Position numbers and translations under genes: made by a program. The notes below the pieces were generated by a model. It ran no database searches. It was not told the DNA's origin and worked only from the letters and a program-made list of their open reading frames with translations. From assembly GCA_016195985.1 (NCBI GenBank), contig JACPYP010000022.1, positions 248,001 through 312,000 of the forward strand: a stretch of DNA of 64,000 nt. Direction: 5' to 3'. Below are positions 15,715 to 24,918 of the stretch, in pieces. How positions within the stretch are numbered: position 1 is the stretch's first letter; the number at the start of each line of letters is the position of its first letter. Source of the stretch: Acidobacteriota bacterium. GTDB lineage: Bacteria; Acidobacteriota; Holophagae; Holophagales; Holophagaceae.

Positions 15715-18700
15715 ATGATGTTCCGCGCCCTGGTTCTTGTCGGCCTTCTGTCCGCTGCTGCCCTGATGGCCCAATCGCCAGGGGTGTTTCCCGTCCGGCG
15801 GTACGGGACGGAACAGGGGCTCGGCAGCGAGGTGGTGTCCTCCATGGTCCAGGACCATGACGGGCAGCTCTGGGTGGGCACCGAAGGCGGACTCGCCACC
15901 TTCGACGGCCGCCAGTTCCTCCCCTACCCTGGGCCGTTGGCACCAGGCTTCATCCTGAACCTGTCCGTGGACCTGGATGGCGCGGTCTGGGTCTCGACAG
16001 AAGGCGGCCTGAGCCGGATCAGCCGGGGCCGCTCCCGGATTTTCACGGAGGCCGACGGCATCCCCAAGGGTGCCGTGCAGGAAGTGGCCCGGGACGCCGA
16101 GGGCCACCTTTGGGCGCTCACCTCCCAGGGCATCCGGGTGGAACACGCCCCCAAGGGCTTCATCATTCCCGCGCCCTGGCCCGAGGAGGAACTGCCTACC
16201 CACCTGTTCGCGGACCCCTCCCTGTCCGGGGTCTGGGCCATCACCTCCCGCACGATCTGGCATTGGCGGGAAAATCGTTGGACGCCTTTGTCCTCGCCAC
16301 AGATCGGGCCCGGGGAAGTCCTGCTGGACATCGCCGTGGATGGCGACCGCGACCTCTGGGTGCGCACCAGCAGCTCCCTCTGGCGCCTTCCCGGCGGCGA
16401 GGGATCGGATTGGACCGGGCGGCGCATGGCGGGCGGCTACAGCCACATCTCCCGGTTGAGCCGGGACAGGCAAGGCTGGGTCTGGGTGGATGCCGCCGAG
16501 GGCCTCTCCCGGGTGCGGGGGAATCGCCGCGAACCCTTCGGCCATGCCCAGGATGACGCCCTGGGCGGCATGGTGGACCAGGAAGGCGGTTTCTGGCTGC
16601 GCACGGACAAAGGGGTGATGCGGATCCTCGGCCAGACGCGCTGGCGGTCCTACGGGCCCCAGGATGGCCTGCCCCTGGACACCACCTGGGAGATGCTCCG
16701 CGACCGCCAGAACCGCCTCTGGGTGGCCATGGACGTGGGGCTCTGGGTGTTGAACGGAACCCAGTTCCAGCGGGTCCTCCCCGGCCGCTTCCTGTCCCTG
16801 GCCCTGGCCGAGGACGGCACGCTGTGGGCCACGGGCAGCCCCGGGGGGACCATCCATGCGGTGGATACCAAGACCTTGACGGCCAAGGCGCTGCGCATCG
16901 AACCCCTGCCCGTGGCGCGCATCACCGCAGGCGTGGCGGTGGATGCCGACGGGCATCCGTGGGTGGCCAACGAACAGGGACAACCGGTCCGCGGATCCCG
17001 CGACGGCCGGGGCTGGGCGTGGACGCCCATGCCCCTGCCCGGCCCCACCCCGCGCGGAGTGCGCTGCCTGCTGGGACTGCCTGGAGGGAGCATCCTCATG
17101 CTCCACGATCAGTCCGCTTCATTCTGGCAGGACGGTGCCTGGCACCCGGTGCCCGACCTGCTGCCGGACCTCCCCTGGGTGGCCGCGGTGGATGCCACGG
17201 GCAAGCTCGTCATCGCCTACAAGAACCGCAGCACCCTGACGGTTCACCAACTGAAAAATGGCGCCATGACCCGCACTGCGGCCTTTACCCTCAACGACGG
17301 CGGGACCAATCTCGTCTTCTACGGCGTCGCCATCGGGGACCAGGGCCGCATCTGGCTGGGCACCGCCCGGGGCCTTGGCTATCTGGACCAGGATGACCCC
17401 GGCACCTTCCGCATGCTCGGCGCGGAGGACCGCATCATCAGCCCCGAGTGCGACGAGAACGCCATCCTGGTGGAGCCGGGCCGGGTTTGGATCGGAACCC
17501 CCTCGGGCCTCTTCAGCCACGATCCCATGCCCCTGGCCCGCCATCCCGACCTGCGCCCCCCCCTGGTGATCTCTGCGCGCAGCGGCCGCCGGTCCCTGGA
17601 TCTGCTGGAGCCCGTGCCGGAGCTGGCCCGCGAGTTCAACGAATTGGAAGTGCGCTTCATGGTTCCCAACTACCAGGTCAAGGACACCATCTCCTATGCG
17701 GCGAGGCTGTCGGGGGTGGATTCAGACTGGGTGCGGCTGGACACGCCCTACCTGCGCTACGCCGGCATTCCCGCGGGGCCGCACGCGCTGGAGCTCCGCG
17801 CCGTCACCCGGCAGGGCGATCCCGGCCCGGTGACGCGGTTCCAGTTCAAAGTTCGCCCCGCCTGGTGGGAGCGCTGGTGGGTGCGCGCCCTGGGGGCCCT
17901 CAGCCTCGCGGGCCTGGTCGGGCTCGCAGTGAAGCTCCGCCAGGCCAGCCTGGAACGCCGGAACCGGGAGCTGATGGAGGAAGTGGCACGGCAGACTTCC
18001 GCGCCCCTGGCCGCCTCCCGGGCCAAGAGCGCCTTCCTGGCGAACATGAGCCACGAATTGCGGACGCCGCTCAACGCCATCCTCCTCTATTCCGAACTCC
18101 TCCAGGAGGACACCAAGGATCCCGCCCTGGCCGGCCTCCGGAAGGACGCCGTGAAGATCCAGGGCGCGGGCAGGCATCTTCTCAGCCTCATCGACGACAT
18201 CCTGGACATGTCGAAAATCGAAGCGGGCCACATGCGGATGGATTTCCGCGATTTCGAGATGCGGCCCTTCTTCGAGGATCTCGACGCCACCGTGAGGCCC
18301 CTGGTGGAGAAGAACCGGAACCGCTTCGACATCGAGGCCCAAAGCGCCCCGGAAAGCTTCCACTCCGACCCCACCCGCCTGCGCCAGATCCTCGTCAACC
18401 TGCTGAGCAATTCGGCCAAGTTCACCACGAACGGACACGTGCAGGTCAGAGTCTGGATCGAAGGCGGGAACCTGATGGCCAGCGTGAAGGACAACGGCAT
18501 CGGCATGAGCCCCGAGCAGCAGGCCGTGGTCTTCGACGAATTCGTCCAGGCCGACGAAATCACCACCCGCAAGTTCGGCGGCACCGGGCTGGGGCTCACC
18601 CTCGTGAAGAAGTTCACCGACCTGCTGGGCGGCACCGTGAGCCTGGAATCCGCGTCCGGAGTGGGCACCATCTTCACCCTGCGGGTCCCGCCCACGCCAC

Positions 18701-18804
18701 CTGGAGGCGATCCGCCTACGTCTCCTGGAGGCGATCCGCCTACGTCTCCTGGGGGCGATCCGCCCACGCCGCCCGGGCCGGCCACCCCTGAAAGCGCTAG
18801 CTGA
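15715..18804 (+). CDS. two-component regulator propeller sensor histidine kinase
   Basis: Membrane sensor of about 1029 residues. Signal peptide at 1-20, then about 600 residues of propeller repeats in the periplasm (recurrent motifs such as GQLWVGTEGGLATFDG and RLWVAMDVGLWVLNG), a Y_Y_Y domain near 640-720, one transmembrane helix (WWVRALGALSLAGLVGL), a HisKA domain with the phospho-acceptor in MSHELRTPLN near residue 778, and a HATPase domain with GTGLGLTLVKKF. No receiver domain follows. The tail consists of Pro/Gly repeats encoded by a 24-bp tandem repeat. It overlaps the convergent recG end by 8 bp. Start chosen as ATG ATG at 15715; GTG at 15700 is possible. Ligand unknown. Confidence 0.92.
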   Translation: MMFRALVLVGLLSAAALMAQSPGVFPVRRYGTEQGLGSEVVSSMVQDHDGQLWVGTEGGLATFDGRQFLPYPGPLAPGFILNLSVDLDGAVWVSTEGGLSRISRGRSRIFTEADGIPKGAVQEVARDAEGHLWALTSQGIRVEHAPKGFIIPAPWPEEELPTHLFADPSLSGVWAITSRTIWHWRENRWTPLSSPQIGPGEVLLDIAVDGDRDLWVRTSSSLWRLPGGEGSDWTGRRMAGGYSHISRLSRDRQGWVWVDAAEGLSRVRGNRREPFGHAQDDALGGMVDQEGGFWLRTDKGVMRILGQTRWRSYGPQDGLPLDTTWEMLRDRQNRLWVAMDVGLWVLNGTQFQRVLPGRFLSLALAEDGTLWATGSPGGTIHAVDTKTLTAKALRIEPLPVARITAGVAVDADGHPWVANEQGQPVRGSRDGRGWAWTPMPLPGPTPRGVRCLLGLPGGSILMLHDQSASFWQDGAWHPVPDLLPDLPWVAAVDATGKLVIAYKNRSTLTVHQLKNGAMTRTAAFTLNDGGTNLVFYGVAIGDQGRIWLGTARGLGYLDQDDPGTFRMLGAEDRIISPECDENAILVEPGRVWIGTPSGLFSHDPMPLARHPDLRPPLVISARSGRRSLDLLEPVPELAREFNELEVRFMVPNYQVKDTISYAARLSGVDSDWVRLDTPYLRYAGIPAGPHALELRAVTRQGDPGPVTRFQFKVRPAWWERWWVRALGALSLAGLVGLAVKLRQASLERRNRELMEEVARQTSAPLAASRAKSAFLANMSHELRTPLNAILLYSELLQEDTKDPALAGLRKDAVKIQGAGRHLLSLIDDILDMSKIEAGHMRMDFRDFEMRPFFEDLDATVRPLVEKNRNRFDIEAQSAPESFHSDPTRLRQILVNLLSNSAKFTTNGHVQVRVWIEGGNLMASVKDNGIGMSPEQQAVVFDEFVQADEITTRKFGGTGLGLTLVKKFTDLLGGTVSLESASGVGTIFTLRVPPTPPGGDPPTSPGGDPPTSPGGDPPTPPGPATPESAS
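18700..18771 (+). repeat. 24-bp tandem repeat x3 in the kinase C-terminus
   Basis: Three direct copies of CCTGGAGGCGATCCGCCTAC plus ACGTCT-type ends, in frame, encoding PGGDPPTS-like octapeptides at the end of the propeller kinase. The first two copies are identical; the third has three or four substitutions. A copy-number change would alter the tail by eight residues without a frameshift. Confidence 0.85.
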
Positions 18805-20881
18805 TTTCCGCCAGCTTCAGGCGGGCCTGCTCCCGGCGCAGCCAGTCCCGCTGCGCCTCGCTGAGCCCCAAGGCCACGGCCCGTTCCGCAGCGTCCCTGC
18901 AGCGCGACAGCAAGGCGCGGTCGCGCACCAGATCGGCCACCTGGAACTGGGGCAGGCCCGCCTGCCGCACGCCGAAGAACTCGCCGGGACCACGCAGCTC
19001 CAGGTCGCGCTGAGCGATGCGGAAGCCATCCTGAGTTTCCACCAGGGTCTGCAGCCGCTCTGTTTCCGAGCCGCTGATCATCAGGAAGTGGCTCCGGTGG
19101 GCTCCGCGCCCCACTCGGCCCCGCAGCTGATGGAGCTGGCTGAGGCCGAAACGCTCCGCGTGATCCACCACCATCACCGTGGCGTTGGGCACGTCCACGC
19201 CTACCTCGATGACCGTGGTGGCGAGCAGGATGCGCGCCTCGCCCGATACGAAGCGTGCCATGCGGGCCGCCATGTCGTCGGCCTTCAAGCGGCCGTGGAC
19301 CACCTCCAGCGCCTCATCGGGAAAGATCGCGCGCAGCAGCGCCTCCATGGCCTGGATGTCGCGCAGCTGCACCTTGCCCTCATCGGAGGGGTCGATGCTG
19401 GGGCTCACCACGAAGGCCTGGCGGCCCTCTGCCAGCTCGCGGCGCATCATCTCCCAAGCGCGCTCGGCAAGATCGGGCTTGAACAGCCGGGTGGTGATGG
19501 GCTGGCGCCCCGGCGGCAGCTCGTCCAGCACGCTCTGGTCCAGGTCGCCAAACACGGCCAGGGCCAGGGAACGGGGAATGGGCGTGGCGCTCATGACCAG
19601 CCAGTGGGGATCGCCGCCTTTCTCCTTCAGGGCCTCGCGCTGCTTCACGCCGAAGCGGTGCTGCTCGTCTACCACCACCAGCTGCAGCTGGTGGAAGGCC
19701 ACGGCTTCCTGGAACAAGGCGTGGGTGCCGACGACGTAGCGGGCCTCGCCGCTGGCGATGCGGGCCAGGGCCGCGCGTTTCTCGGCGGCCCGCATGCCGC
19801 CCAGCAGCAGTTGCATGGCGCCGGCATCCGCGCCGAGGTACCGCTGGAAGCTGGCGGCATGCTGCCGCGCCAGCACCTCCGTGGGCGCCAGCAGGGCGCC
19901 TTGCCCGCCGGTTTCGGCCACCATGGCCATGGAGAGCAGGGCCACCAGGGTCTTGCCGCTACCCACATCGCCCTGCAGCAGGCGGTTCATGACCCGGCCC
20001 GACGTGAGGTCGGCCACGATCTCCCTGAAGGAGCGGCGCTGGGCCCCCGTGAGAGAGAAGGGCAGGAGGGCCCGCAGCCGCTCGCGCAGTTCGGGTGACG
20101 TGGGCACCGCCAGGCCCCGCCGCTTCAGCCGTCCGGCGCGGCGCAGCGCCACGCCCAGGGAGAACGCGAAGAGTTCCTCCGTGGCGAGGCGGCGGTGCGC
20201 CGGCGTCGACCCATCTTCCAGGGCCTGGGCCTCGCTGGCGTCGGGGGGCTCATGCAAAACGCGCAACGCCGCTAGGGTATCGGGAAGGTCCTGCGCCAGT
20301 TCCAGGGGCAGCCAGTCCTCCGCCACGTGGGCACGGCTCAGCCCCTCCTGCACCAGCTTCTGTCTCGCGCGGCCCGTGAGGGGCCCCAGGCGGCGGTAGA
20401 GCGGCAGATAGCGGCGCACCCAGCCGATGTCGCCGCTGCGCTCCATGATTTCGAACTGCGGGCCCCGCATTTCCAGGCCGTGCCGCCCCATGAAAAGGCT
20501 GCCGAACACCAGAAGGCGGTCGCCGACCTTGAGCGAACGGCCCAGGTAGGGCTGATTGAACCAGACCAGGCGCAGGCTGCCGGTGTCATCGGCCAGCAGA
20601 GCTTCCGTGAGGGCCATGCGCTGCACGCGGGTGGTGCTCTGGCGGAGATCCTGGATGGTGCCCAGCACGGTCACGAGGCCGGGCTCGGCCCCTTCGAAGC
20701 CGCGCATATCCAGGCTTCCCAGAGAGCGCAGGCTGCCCCGGTCGACGTACCGGTAGGGCAGGTTCCACAGCAGGTCGCGCAGCGTGTCGATGCCCGCCTC
20801 TTGCAGCGCCGCCGCCCGCGCCGGTCCCAGGCCCCGGAGCACCGTGACCTTGGACGAGAGGGGAAGCAAAGCGAAGGACAT
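18797..20881 (-). CDS. recG: ATP-dependent DNA helicase RecG
   Basis: Branch-migrating helicase acting on stalled replication forks and recombination intermediates. It has 694 residues, the usual length. N-terminal wedge/OB domain (LGTIQDLR...), Walker A GDVGSGKT, the RecG-type DEQH box (VVVDEQHRFGVKQR), MSATPIPRS motif III, and C-terminal motifs including ATTVIEVGVDVPNA and QLRGRVGRG. Its 3' end overlaps the convergent histidine kinase gene. Confidence 0.97.
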   Translation of the reverse strand: MSFALLPLSSKVTVLRGLGPARAAALQEAGIDTLRDLLWNLPYRYVDRGSLRSLGSLDMRGFEGAEPGLVTVLGTIQDLRQSTTRVQRMALTEALLADDTGSLRLVWFNQPYLGRSLKVGDRLLVFGSLFMGRHGLEMRGPQFEIMERSGDIGWVRRYLPLYRRLGPLTGRARQKLVQEGLSRAHVAEDWLPLELAQDLPDTLAALRVLHEPPDASEAQALEDGSTPAHRRLATEELFAFSLGVALRRAGRLKRRGLAVPTSPELRERLRALLPFSLTGAQRRSFREIVADLTSGRVMNRLLQGDVGSGKTLVALLSMAMVAETGGQGALLAPTEVLARQHAASFQRYLGADAGAMQLLLGGMRAAEKRAALARIASGEARYVVGTHALFQEAVAFHQLQLVVVDEQHRFGVKQREALKEKGGDPHWLVMSATPIPRSLALAVFGDLDQSVLDELPPGRQPITTRLFKPDLAERAWEMMRRELAEGRQAFVVSPSIDPSDEGKVQLRDIQAMEALLRAIFPDEALEVVHGRLKADDMAARMARFVSGEARILLATTVIEVGVDVPNATVMVVDHAERFGLSQLHQLRGRVGRGAHRSHFLMISGSETERLQTLVETQDGFRIAQRDLELRGPGEFFGVRQAGLPQFQVADLVRDRALLSRCRDAAERAVALGLSEAQRDWLRREQARLKLAEIS

Positions 20882-20989
20882 GCTTTCAGCCTAGCGCATG
20901 CCTTCGGCCTACCTTTGGACCGACCCCATCTGGCGCCGCAGCTGGCTCCATACCCCGTTGCGTTCAAGCCAATAGAAAAGGACTTTCGC

Positions 20990-21089
20990 CACCAAGGCAC
21001 CAAGTTTCTTTTTGTCTCGTGTATCGCCGCAGGCGATACCGAGAAGAACGGCATGAACGGTGGCCCGGGTTTTTCTTGGCGTCTTGGTG
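20990..21089. repeat. intergenic nested inverted repeat
   Basis: Outer arms CACCAAGGCACCAAG (20990-21004) and CTTGGCGTCTTGGTG (21075-21089) pair at 13 of 15 positions. Inside is a second hairpin, TCTCG-T-GTATCGCC-GCA-GGCGATAC-CGAGA (21015-21044), a 13-bp stem with one bulge. It lies between the VOC gene end and the recG start. Neither strand has a T tract after the stem, so it does not look like a simple terminator; it may be a dispersed intergenic repeat. I see nothing else in 20882-21120. Confidence 0.6.
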
Positions 21090-21120
21090 GTGTTCCTTCT
21101 CTTTCGAATTCAAAGCCGCA

Positions 21121-21906
21121 TCAGTCCATCCCCCGCAGCAGGGAGATCACCCCGCCGGTGGGATCCGCCACCACCGCGAAGCGGCCCACCTCAGGAATGT
21201 CGGTCGGTGGAACGCAGCCGCTTCCGCCGAGGCCAGGCGCCGCCGCGAAACGCTCGTCCACATCGGCCACGCCCACGTAGGGCATCCAGTGGTTGGGGAT
21301 GCCTTCCCATTCGGGATCGCCCATGGGCATGAGGCCTGCGACGGCCTCCTCGCCGCGCATGAACAGGGTGTAGGTGCCGAAGTCCATGGGCCACTCCCGG
21401 GCGGTCCAGCCGAAAAGGCCCGTGTAGAAGGCGATGGAGGCCTCCACCGCGCGGGTGGTCAGCTCGTACCAGCAGAAGGCGCCCGTTCCGGTGGACGCTG
21501 GCCGCGCCGGCTCCACCGCCGGCTGCTCGTAGAGGCCCAGAATGGCCCCGCCGGGATCGCCCACCACGGCGAAGCGGCCCGTGCCGGGAACCGGCGAGGG
21601 GGGCACGCAGGAGGCCGCGCCCAGGGACTGCGCCTTCGCGTAGGTGGCATCGAGGTTTTCGACCCACACGTAGCCCATCCAGTGGCTGCGGGGGGAAGCG
21701 CCGGGCTGGGGCGGGATCTCCATGAGCGTGGCGATCTGATCCTGCCCCCGGGAAATCAAGCTCATGGGATGGCCCCCCATGATCTCGCGCAGGGCCGTCC
21801 AGCCGAAGAGACGGGTGTAGAACGGTTCGCAGGCGGCGAGATCGGTGGCGTTCAGCTGGCTCCAGCAGAAGGTTCCGTAGCCGGTGGGCAGGGGTTTGTC
21901 CGCCAT
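21121..21906 (-). CDS. VOC (glyoxalase/bleomycin resistance) family protein, two domains
   Basis: A 261-residue cytoplasmic protein with two tandem vicinal-oxygen-chelate modules. Module 1 starts at GTFCWSQLNATD and module 2 at GAFCWYELTTRA near residue 140; each has the FYTRLFGWT / FYTGLFGWT helix and a terminal GAILGLYEQ / GGVISLLRG strand. Family members are small-molecule enzymes or binders. The substrate cannot be told. GGAGACCCC precedes the ATG. It lies upstream of recG on the same strand, 239 bp away. Confidence 0.88.
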   Translation of the reverse strand: MADKPLPTGYGTFCWSQLNATDLAACEPFYTRLFGWTALREIMGGHPMSLISRGQDQIATLMEIPPQPGASPRSHWMGYVWVENLDATYAKAQSLGAASCVPPSPVPGTGRFAVVGDPGGAILGLYEQPAVEPARPASTGTGAFCWYELTTRAVEASIAFYTGLFGWTAREWPMDFGTYTLFMRGEEAVAGLMPMGDPEWEGIPNHWMPYVGVADVDERFAAAPGLGGSGCVPPTDIPEVGRFAVVADPTGGVISLLRGMD

Positions 21907-21997
21907 GGGGTCTCCTCGTGTCCAGGAAGGGCCCCCAGCATACGGCCAGGGCCGCCCCGTTCCCAGAGCGGCCCCGGTTCTTTCGCGGCTTGCCGGA

Positions 21998-23206
21998 TCA
22001 GGCGTGCGCGGCGGTCCTGGCCATGGCCTTGACCAGGGCCTGCTCCAGGTCGGCCCAAAGGTCTTCAGGGTTCTCGAGGCCCACGGAGAGCCGCATGAGG
22101 GACTGGGAGATGCCGCTGTGCTCGCGGGCATCGGGGTTCACCACGCGGTGGGTGAGGGCTGCGGGATGCTGGATGAGCGTGTCCACGCTGCCCAGGGAAA
22201 CCGCCGGAGTCATGAGCTTCACCTCGGACATCACCACCGAGGCGGCCTCGAATCCACCCACCAGCTCGAAGGCCATGAGCGAGCCGGGGCCCTTCATCTG
22301 GCGGCCCAGCAGGCCCTTGGGATCCTGGCCGGCGAGCCCGGGGAAATGCACGGCGGACACGGCCGGGTGCTTCGCCAGCCGCTCGGCGAGAATCTGGGCG
22401 CCCGCCTGCTGGCTGCGGACGCGCAGGGGCAGGGTCGGCAGGCTGCGATGCAGCAGGTAGGCCGCCAGGGGGTGCAGCACGTTGCCCGTGATGACCCGGA
22501 CCTTGCGGAGTTCGACGGCCCAATCGTTGTTGGTGGCCACCAGGCCTGCCAGCACGTCGCCGTGGCCGCCCAGGAACTTCGTGGCGCTGTGGAGGACCAG
22601 GGTCGCGCCCTGCTTGATGGGATTCTGCAACACCGGCGTGGCGAAGGTGTTGTCCACCAGCACGGGCACCTTGCCCGCCTGGCGGATCACATCCTCCAGA
22701 TCCAACAGGGCCAGGGTGGGGTTGGCTGGCGTTTCCACCATGACCATGGCCGTGTCGGGCCGGATGGCGGCGGCGATGCCATTGGCGTCGGCCCAGGTCA
22801 CTTCCAGGCCGAGCATGCCCGAGGCCAGCAGGTGGTCCGTTCCGCCGTAGAGAGGGCGCACGGCCACGATGTGATTGCCACGGGTCTTGGCGGCCATGAG
22901 GCTCGCGGTCACCGCGGCCATGCCAGAACCGAACGCCACGCATTCCTCGGCGCCCTCCATCTGGGCCAGGGCCTGCTCGTAGCGCGCCACCGTGGGATTG
23001 TAGAGGCGGGAGTAGACCGGGCTGCCGATGGGCAGACCACCCATGGCCATGGCCTCCAGGCTGCGGCCGCCCTCGTCCAGATCCTGCACGGGGTAGGTGC
23101 TGCTGAGATCGATGGGCATGGCGTGGATGCCTTGCTCGTGCAGCACTTCCCGACCGGCGTGGACGGCCTGGGTTTCCATGGCATGGGAAGAGGATGCGTG
23201 GGTCAT
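21998..23206 (-). CDS. PLP-dependent trans-sulfuration enzyme (cystathionine gamma-synthase / methionine gamma-lyase type)
   Basis: Cys/Met metabolism PLP enzyme, 402 residues. Signatures: YSRLYNPTVARYEQALAQMEG, FGSGMAAVTASL, VDNTFATPVLQNP, and the PLP-lysine segment LVLHSATKFLGGHGD. It could be a methionine gamma-lyase, cystathionine gamma-lyase or synthase; sequence by eye does not separate them. Divergence from an Lrp/AsnC regulator favours amino-acid catabolism (methionine or related) controlled by that regulator. Start at 23206 has AGGAG 7 nt upstream. Confidence 0.92.
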   Translation of the reverse strand: MTHASSSHAMETQAVHAGREVLHEQGIHAMPIDLSSTYPVQDLDEGGRSLEAMAMGGLPIGSPVYSRLYNPTVARYEQALAQMEGAEECVAFGSGMAAVTASLMAAKTRGNHIVAVRPLYGGTDHLLASGMLGLEVTWADANGIAAAIRPDTAMVMVETPANPTLALLDLEDVIRQAGKVPVLVDNTFATPVLQNPIKQGATLVLHSATKFLGGHGDVLAGLVATNNDWAVELRKVRVITGNVLHPLAAYLLHRSLPTLPLRVRSQQAGAQILAERLAKHPAVSAVHFPGLAGQDPKGLLGRQMKGPGSLMAFELVGGFEAASVVMSEVKLMTPAVSLGSVDTLIQHPAALTHRVVNPDAREHSGISQSLMRLSVGLENPEDLWADLEQALVKAMARTAAHA

Positions 23207-23237
23207 GAGGAAGCTCCTGACCCCAATGTAAGTTCGT

Positions 23238-23262
23238 TCAATTCGGCATTCCGCCGAATTGA
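23238..23262. promoter_or_regulatory. perfect 25-bp palindrome, candidate Lrp/AsnC operator
   Basis: TCAATTCGGC-ATTCC-GCCGAATTGA, a perfect 10-bp inverted repeat with a 5-nt spacer, sits in the 77-bp gap between the PLP enzyme (minus) and the Lrp/AsnC gene (plus). It is 22 bp before the regulator ATG. Position and symmetry argue for autoregulation together with control of the neighbour. Confidence 0.75.
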
Positions 23263-23283
23263 TTTCGTGAAACAATGAGTTTT

Positions 23284-23757
23284 ATGGAACTAGACAGAAT
23301 TGACTTCGTCATTATCGAGCATTTACAGAATGATGCTCGGCTATCCAACAAGGAACTCGCGGCCGCCGTGGGTCTGGCGCCCTCTTCCTGCCTGGCCCGC
23401 GTCCAGCACCTGCGCGCCGGAGGTGTGATCAAAGGCGCCCATGCGGAGGTGGATCCCGATGCCCTGGGCGTGGGTCTCCAGGCCCTCATCGCCGTGCAGC
23501 TCCGTCAGCACAGCCGCGCTCAGGTGAAAGCCTTCTGGAAGCACGTCATGGGCCTGCCCGAAGTGCTCTCCGCCTTCCACGTAGCGGGCACCCACGACTT
23601 CCAGGTGCATGTGGCCGTGCGTGATGCGCACCATCTGCGCGACTTGGCCCTGGATGCCTTCACCACGCGCCCCGAAGTGGCCCACATCCAAACCAGCCTC
23701 ATTTTCGAGTGCGCCACCGGGAAGATGATGCCGAACTACCGGAAGGCGGTCCGCTGA
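23284..23757 (+). CDS. Lrp/AsnC family transcriptional regulator
   Basis: A 157-residue regulator. N-terminal helix-turn-helix (LDRIDFVIIEHLQNDARLSNKELAAAVGLAPSSCLARVQHL) then a RAM ligand-binding domain (GLQALIAVQL..., VAGTHDFQVHVAVRD). The start at 23284 matches the usual Lrp opening; an ATG at 23275 is also in frame. Likely controls the divergent trans-sulfuration enzyme through the palindrome between them. Confidence 0.95.
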   Translation: MELDRIDFVIIEHLQNDARLSNKELAAAVGLAPSSCLARVQHLRAGGVIKGAHAEVDPDALGVGLQALIAVQLRQHSRAQVKAFWKHVMGLPEVLSAFHVAGTHDFQVHVAVRDAHHLRDLALDAFTTRPEVAHIQTSLIFECATGKMMPNYRKAVR

Positions 23758-23911
23758 CTGGCGCCTGCCCGGAGGCTACCTGGGGCGGCCGACAACCGTT
23801 GGGAGGCCAAATCACCACCGTTCGCCGGATTCGGTCCGGCATCTGGCGCCTTTTGTAGTTCCATGGGTGGCTTCCTTCTTCCAGCAGTCCAAAGGCAGGA
23901 GAGTCGACCTC

Positions 23912-24286
23912 ATGGAAAGGCCCCTTTACGACCTCAACGGTCAAGCGGTTGCATACATCGCTGACGATGGCGAGCGGACCATCTGCCTGTGGAACGGACT
24001 CGCCGTGGCCTATATTGACGAGCAGCTGGATTGCTACGGATGGAATGGGCAATGCCTCGGGTGGATCGAGGGTGGCGTTCTTTTTGATGACCGGGGCCAA
24101 GGAGTCGGCTTTTTGAGGGCGGAATATTCGACGCGTCTGCGCTCGGAACCCGGCAGACAGGCCAAAATCGTGAAGAGGGCCAAACACCCGAAATCCCCTC
24201 CCTGCCCCCGGCCGGCGCGCCCCAGGGGAAACAGCCATCTGCCCCTCATCGATTTCCTCAAGGCAGGGGCCATAGACCGGGCTTAG
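23912..24286 (+). CDS. 4-fold beta flower domain protein
   Basis: A 124-residue cytoplasmic protein. Residues 1-70 hold four short repeats of the type LYDLNGQAVAYI, LWNGLAVAYI, YGWNGQCLGWI and FDDRGQGVGFL, the pattern of the 4-fold beta flower domain, a small protein module of unknown function. The basic, Pro-rich tail (PPCPRPARPRG) looks disordered. Start at 23912, with AGGAGA 9 nt before it. Function unknown. Confidence 0.75.
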   Translation: MERPLYDLNGQAVAYIADDGERTICLWNGLAVAYIDEQLDCYGWNGQCLGWIEGGVLFDDRGQGVGFLRAEYSTRLRSEPGRQAKIVKRAKHPKSPPCPRPARPRGNSHLPLIDFLKAGAIDRA

Positions 24287-24296
24287 CCGGCGCGAT

Positions 24297-24872
24297 TCAC
24301 TCGCCGATGGCCTTCTCGATGCGGCGGTCGGGCACCAGCCAGATGAGCGCCACCACCCAATAGAGGGCGAAGCCGGCCCACCGGTTGGCGAAGGAGGCCA
24401 GGATCGCGGCGGCGTAGATCCCCGAAGAGAGCTTGCCCTTGAGATCGCCGCCCACCGCCGTGCCCAGCACGGAATCCCTCCCGTGGAAATGAATGAGGCA
24501 GCGGCTCAGCACGTAGTAGGCCAGGCTCGCCATGAGCAGGATGAAGCCATAGAGCGCCACGGGCCGCGCGGCGAAGTGGTTGTCGCCCATCCAGGCCGTG
24601 GCGAAGGGCACCAGCGACAGCCAGAACAGCAGGTGGGTGTTGGCCCAGAGGATGGGACCGTTCACCTTCTTTACCGCGTGCAGCAGATGATGGTGGTTGT
24701 TCCAGTAGATGGCGATGTAGACGAAGCTGAGGGCGTAGCCCACGAAGGTGGGAAGCAGCGAGGCGAGGGCCGCGAAGGAATCGCCTCGGGGCACCTTCAG
24801 CTCCAGCACCATGATGGTGAGGATGATCGCCAGCACCCCGTCGCTGAAAGCTTCCAGCCTGTTCTTCCCCAT
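24297..24872 (-). CDS. TMEM175-family potassium channel-like protein (DUF1211)
   Basis: A 191-residue integral membrane protein with the TMEM175 signature RLEAFSDGVLAIILTIMVLELKVP in helix 1 and about six helices in total. Bacterial TMEM175 proteins are tetrameric K+ leak channels lacking the usual GYG filter; the FSDG motif lines the pore region. The second helix pair has WNNHHHLLHAV. No neighbouring gene indicates regulation. Confidence 0.9.
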   Translation of the reverse strand: MGKNRLEAFSDGVLAIILTIMVLELKVPRGDSFAALASLLPTFVGYALSFVYIAIYWNNHHHLLHAVKKVNGPILWANTHLLFWLSLVPFATAWMGDNHFAARPVALYGFILLMASLAYYVLSRCLIHFHGRDSVLGTAVGGDLKGKLSSGIYAAAILASFANRWAGFALYWVVALIWLVPDRRIEKAIGE

Positions 24873-24918
24873 GGTCGTCTCCGGATCCGCGATTGTTCCA
24901 CAGCCCGGCGGCGGAAGC

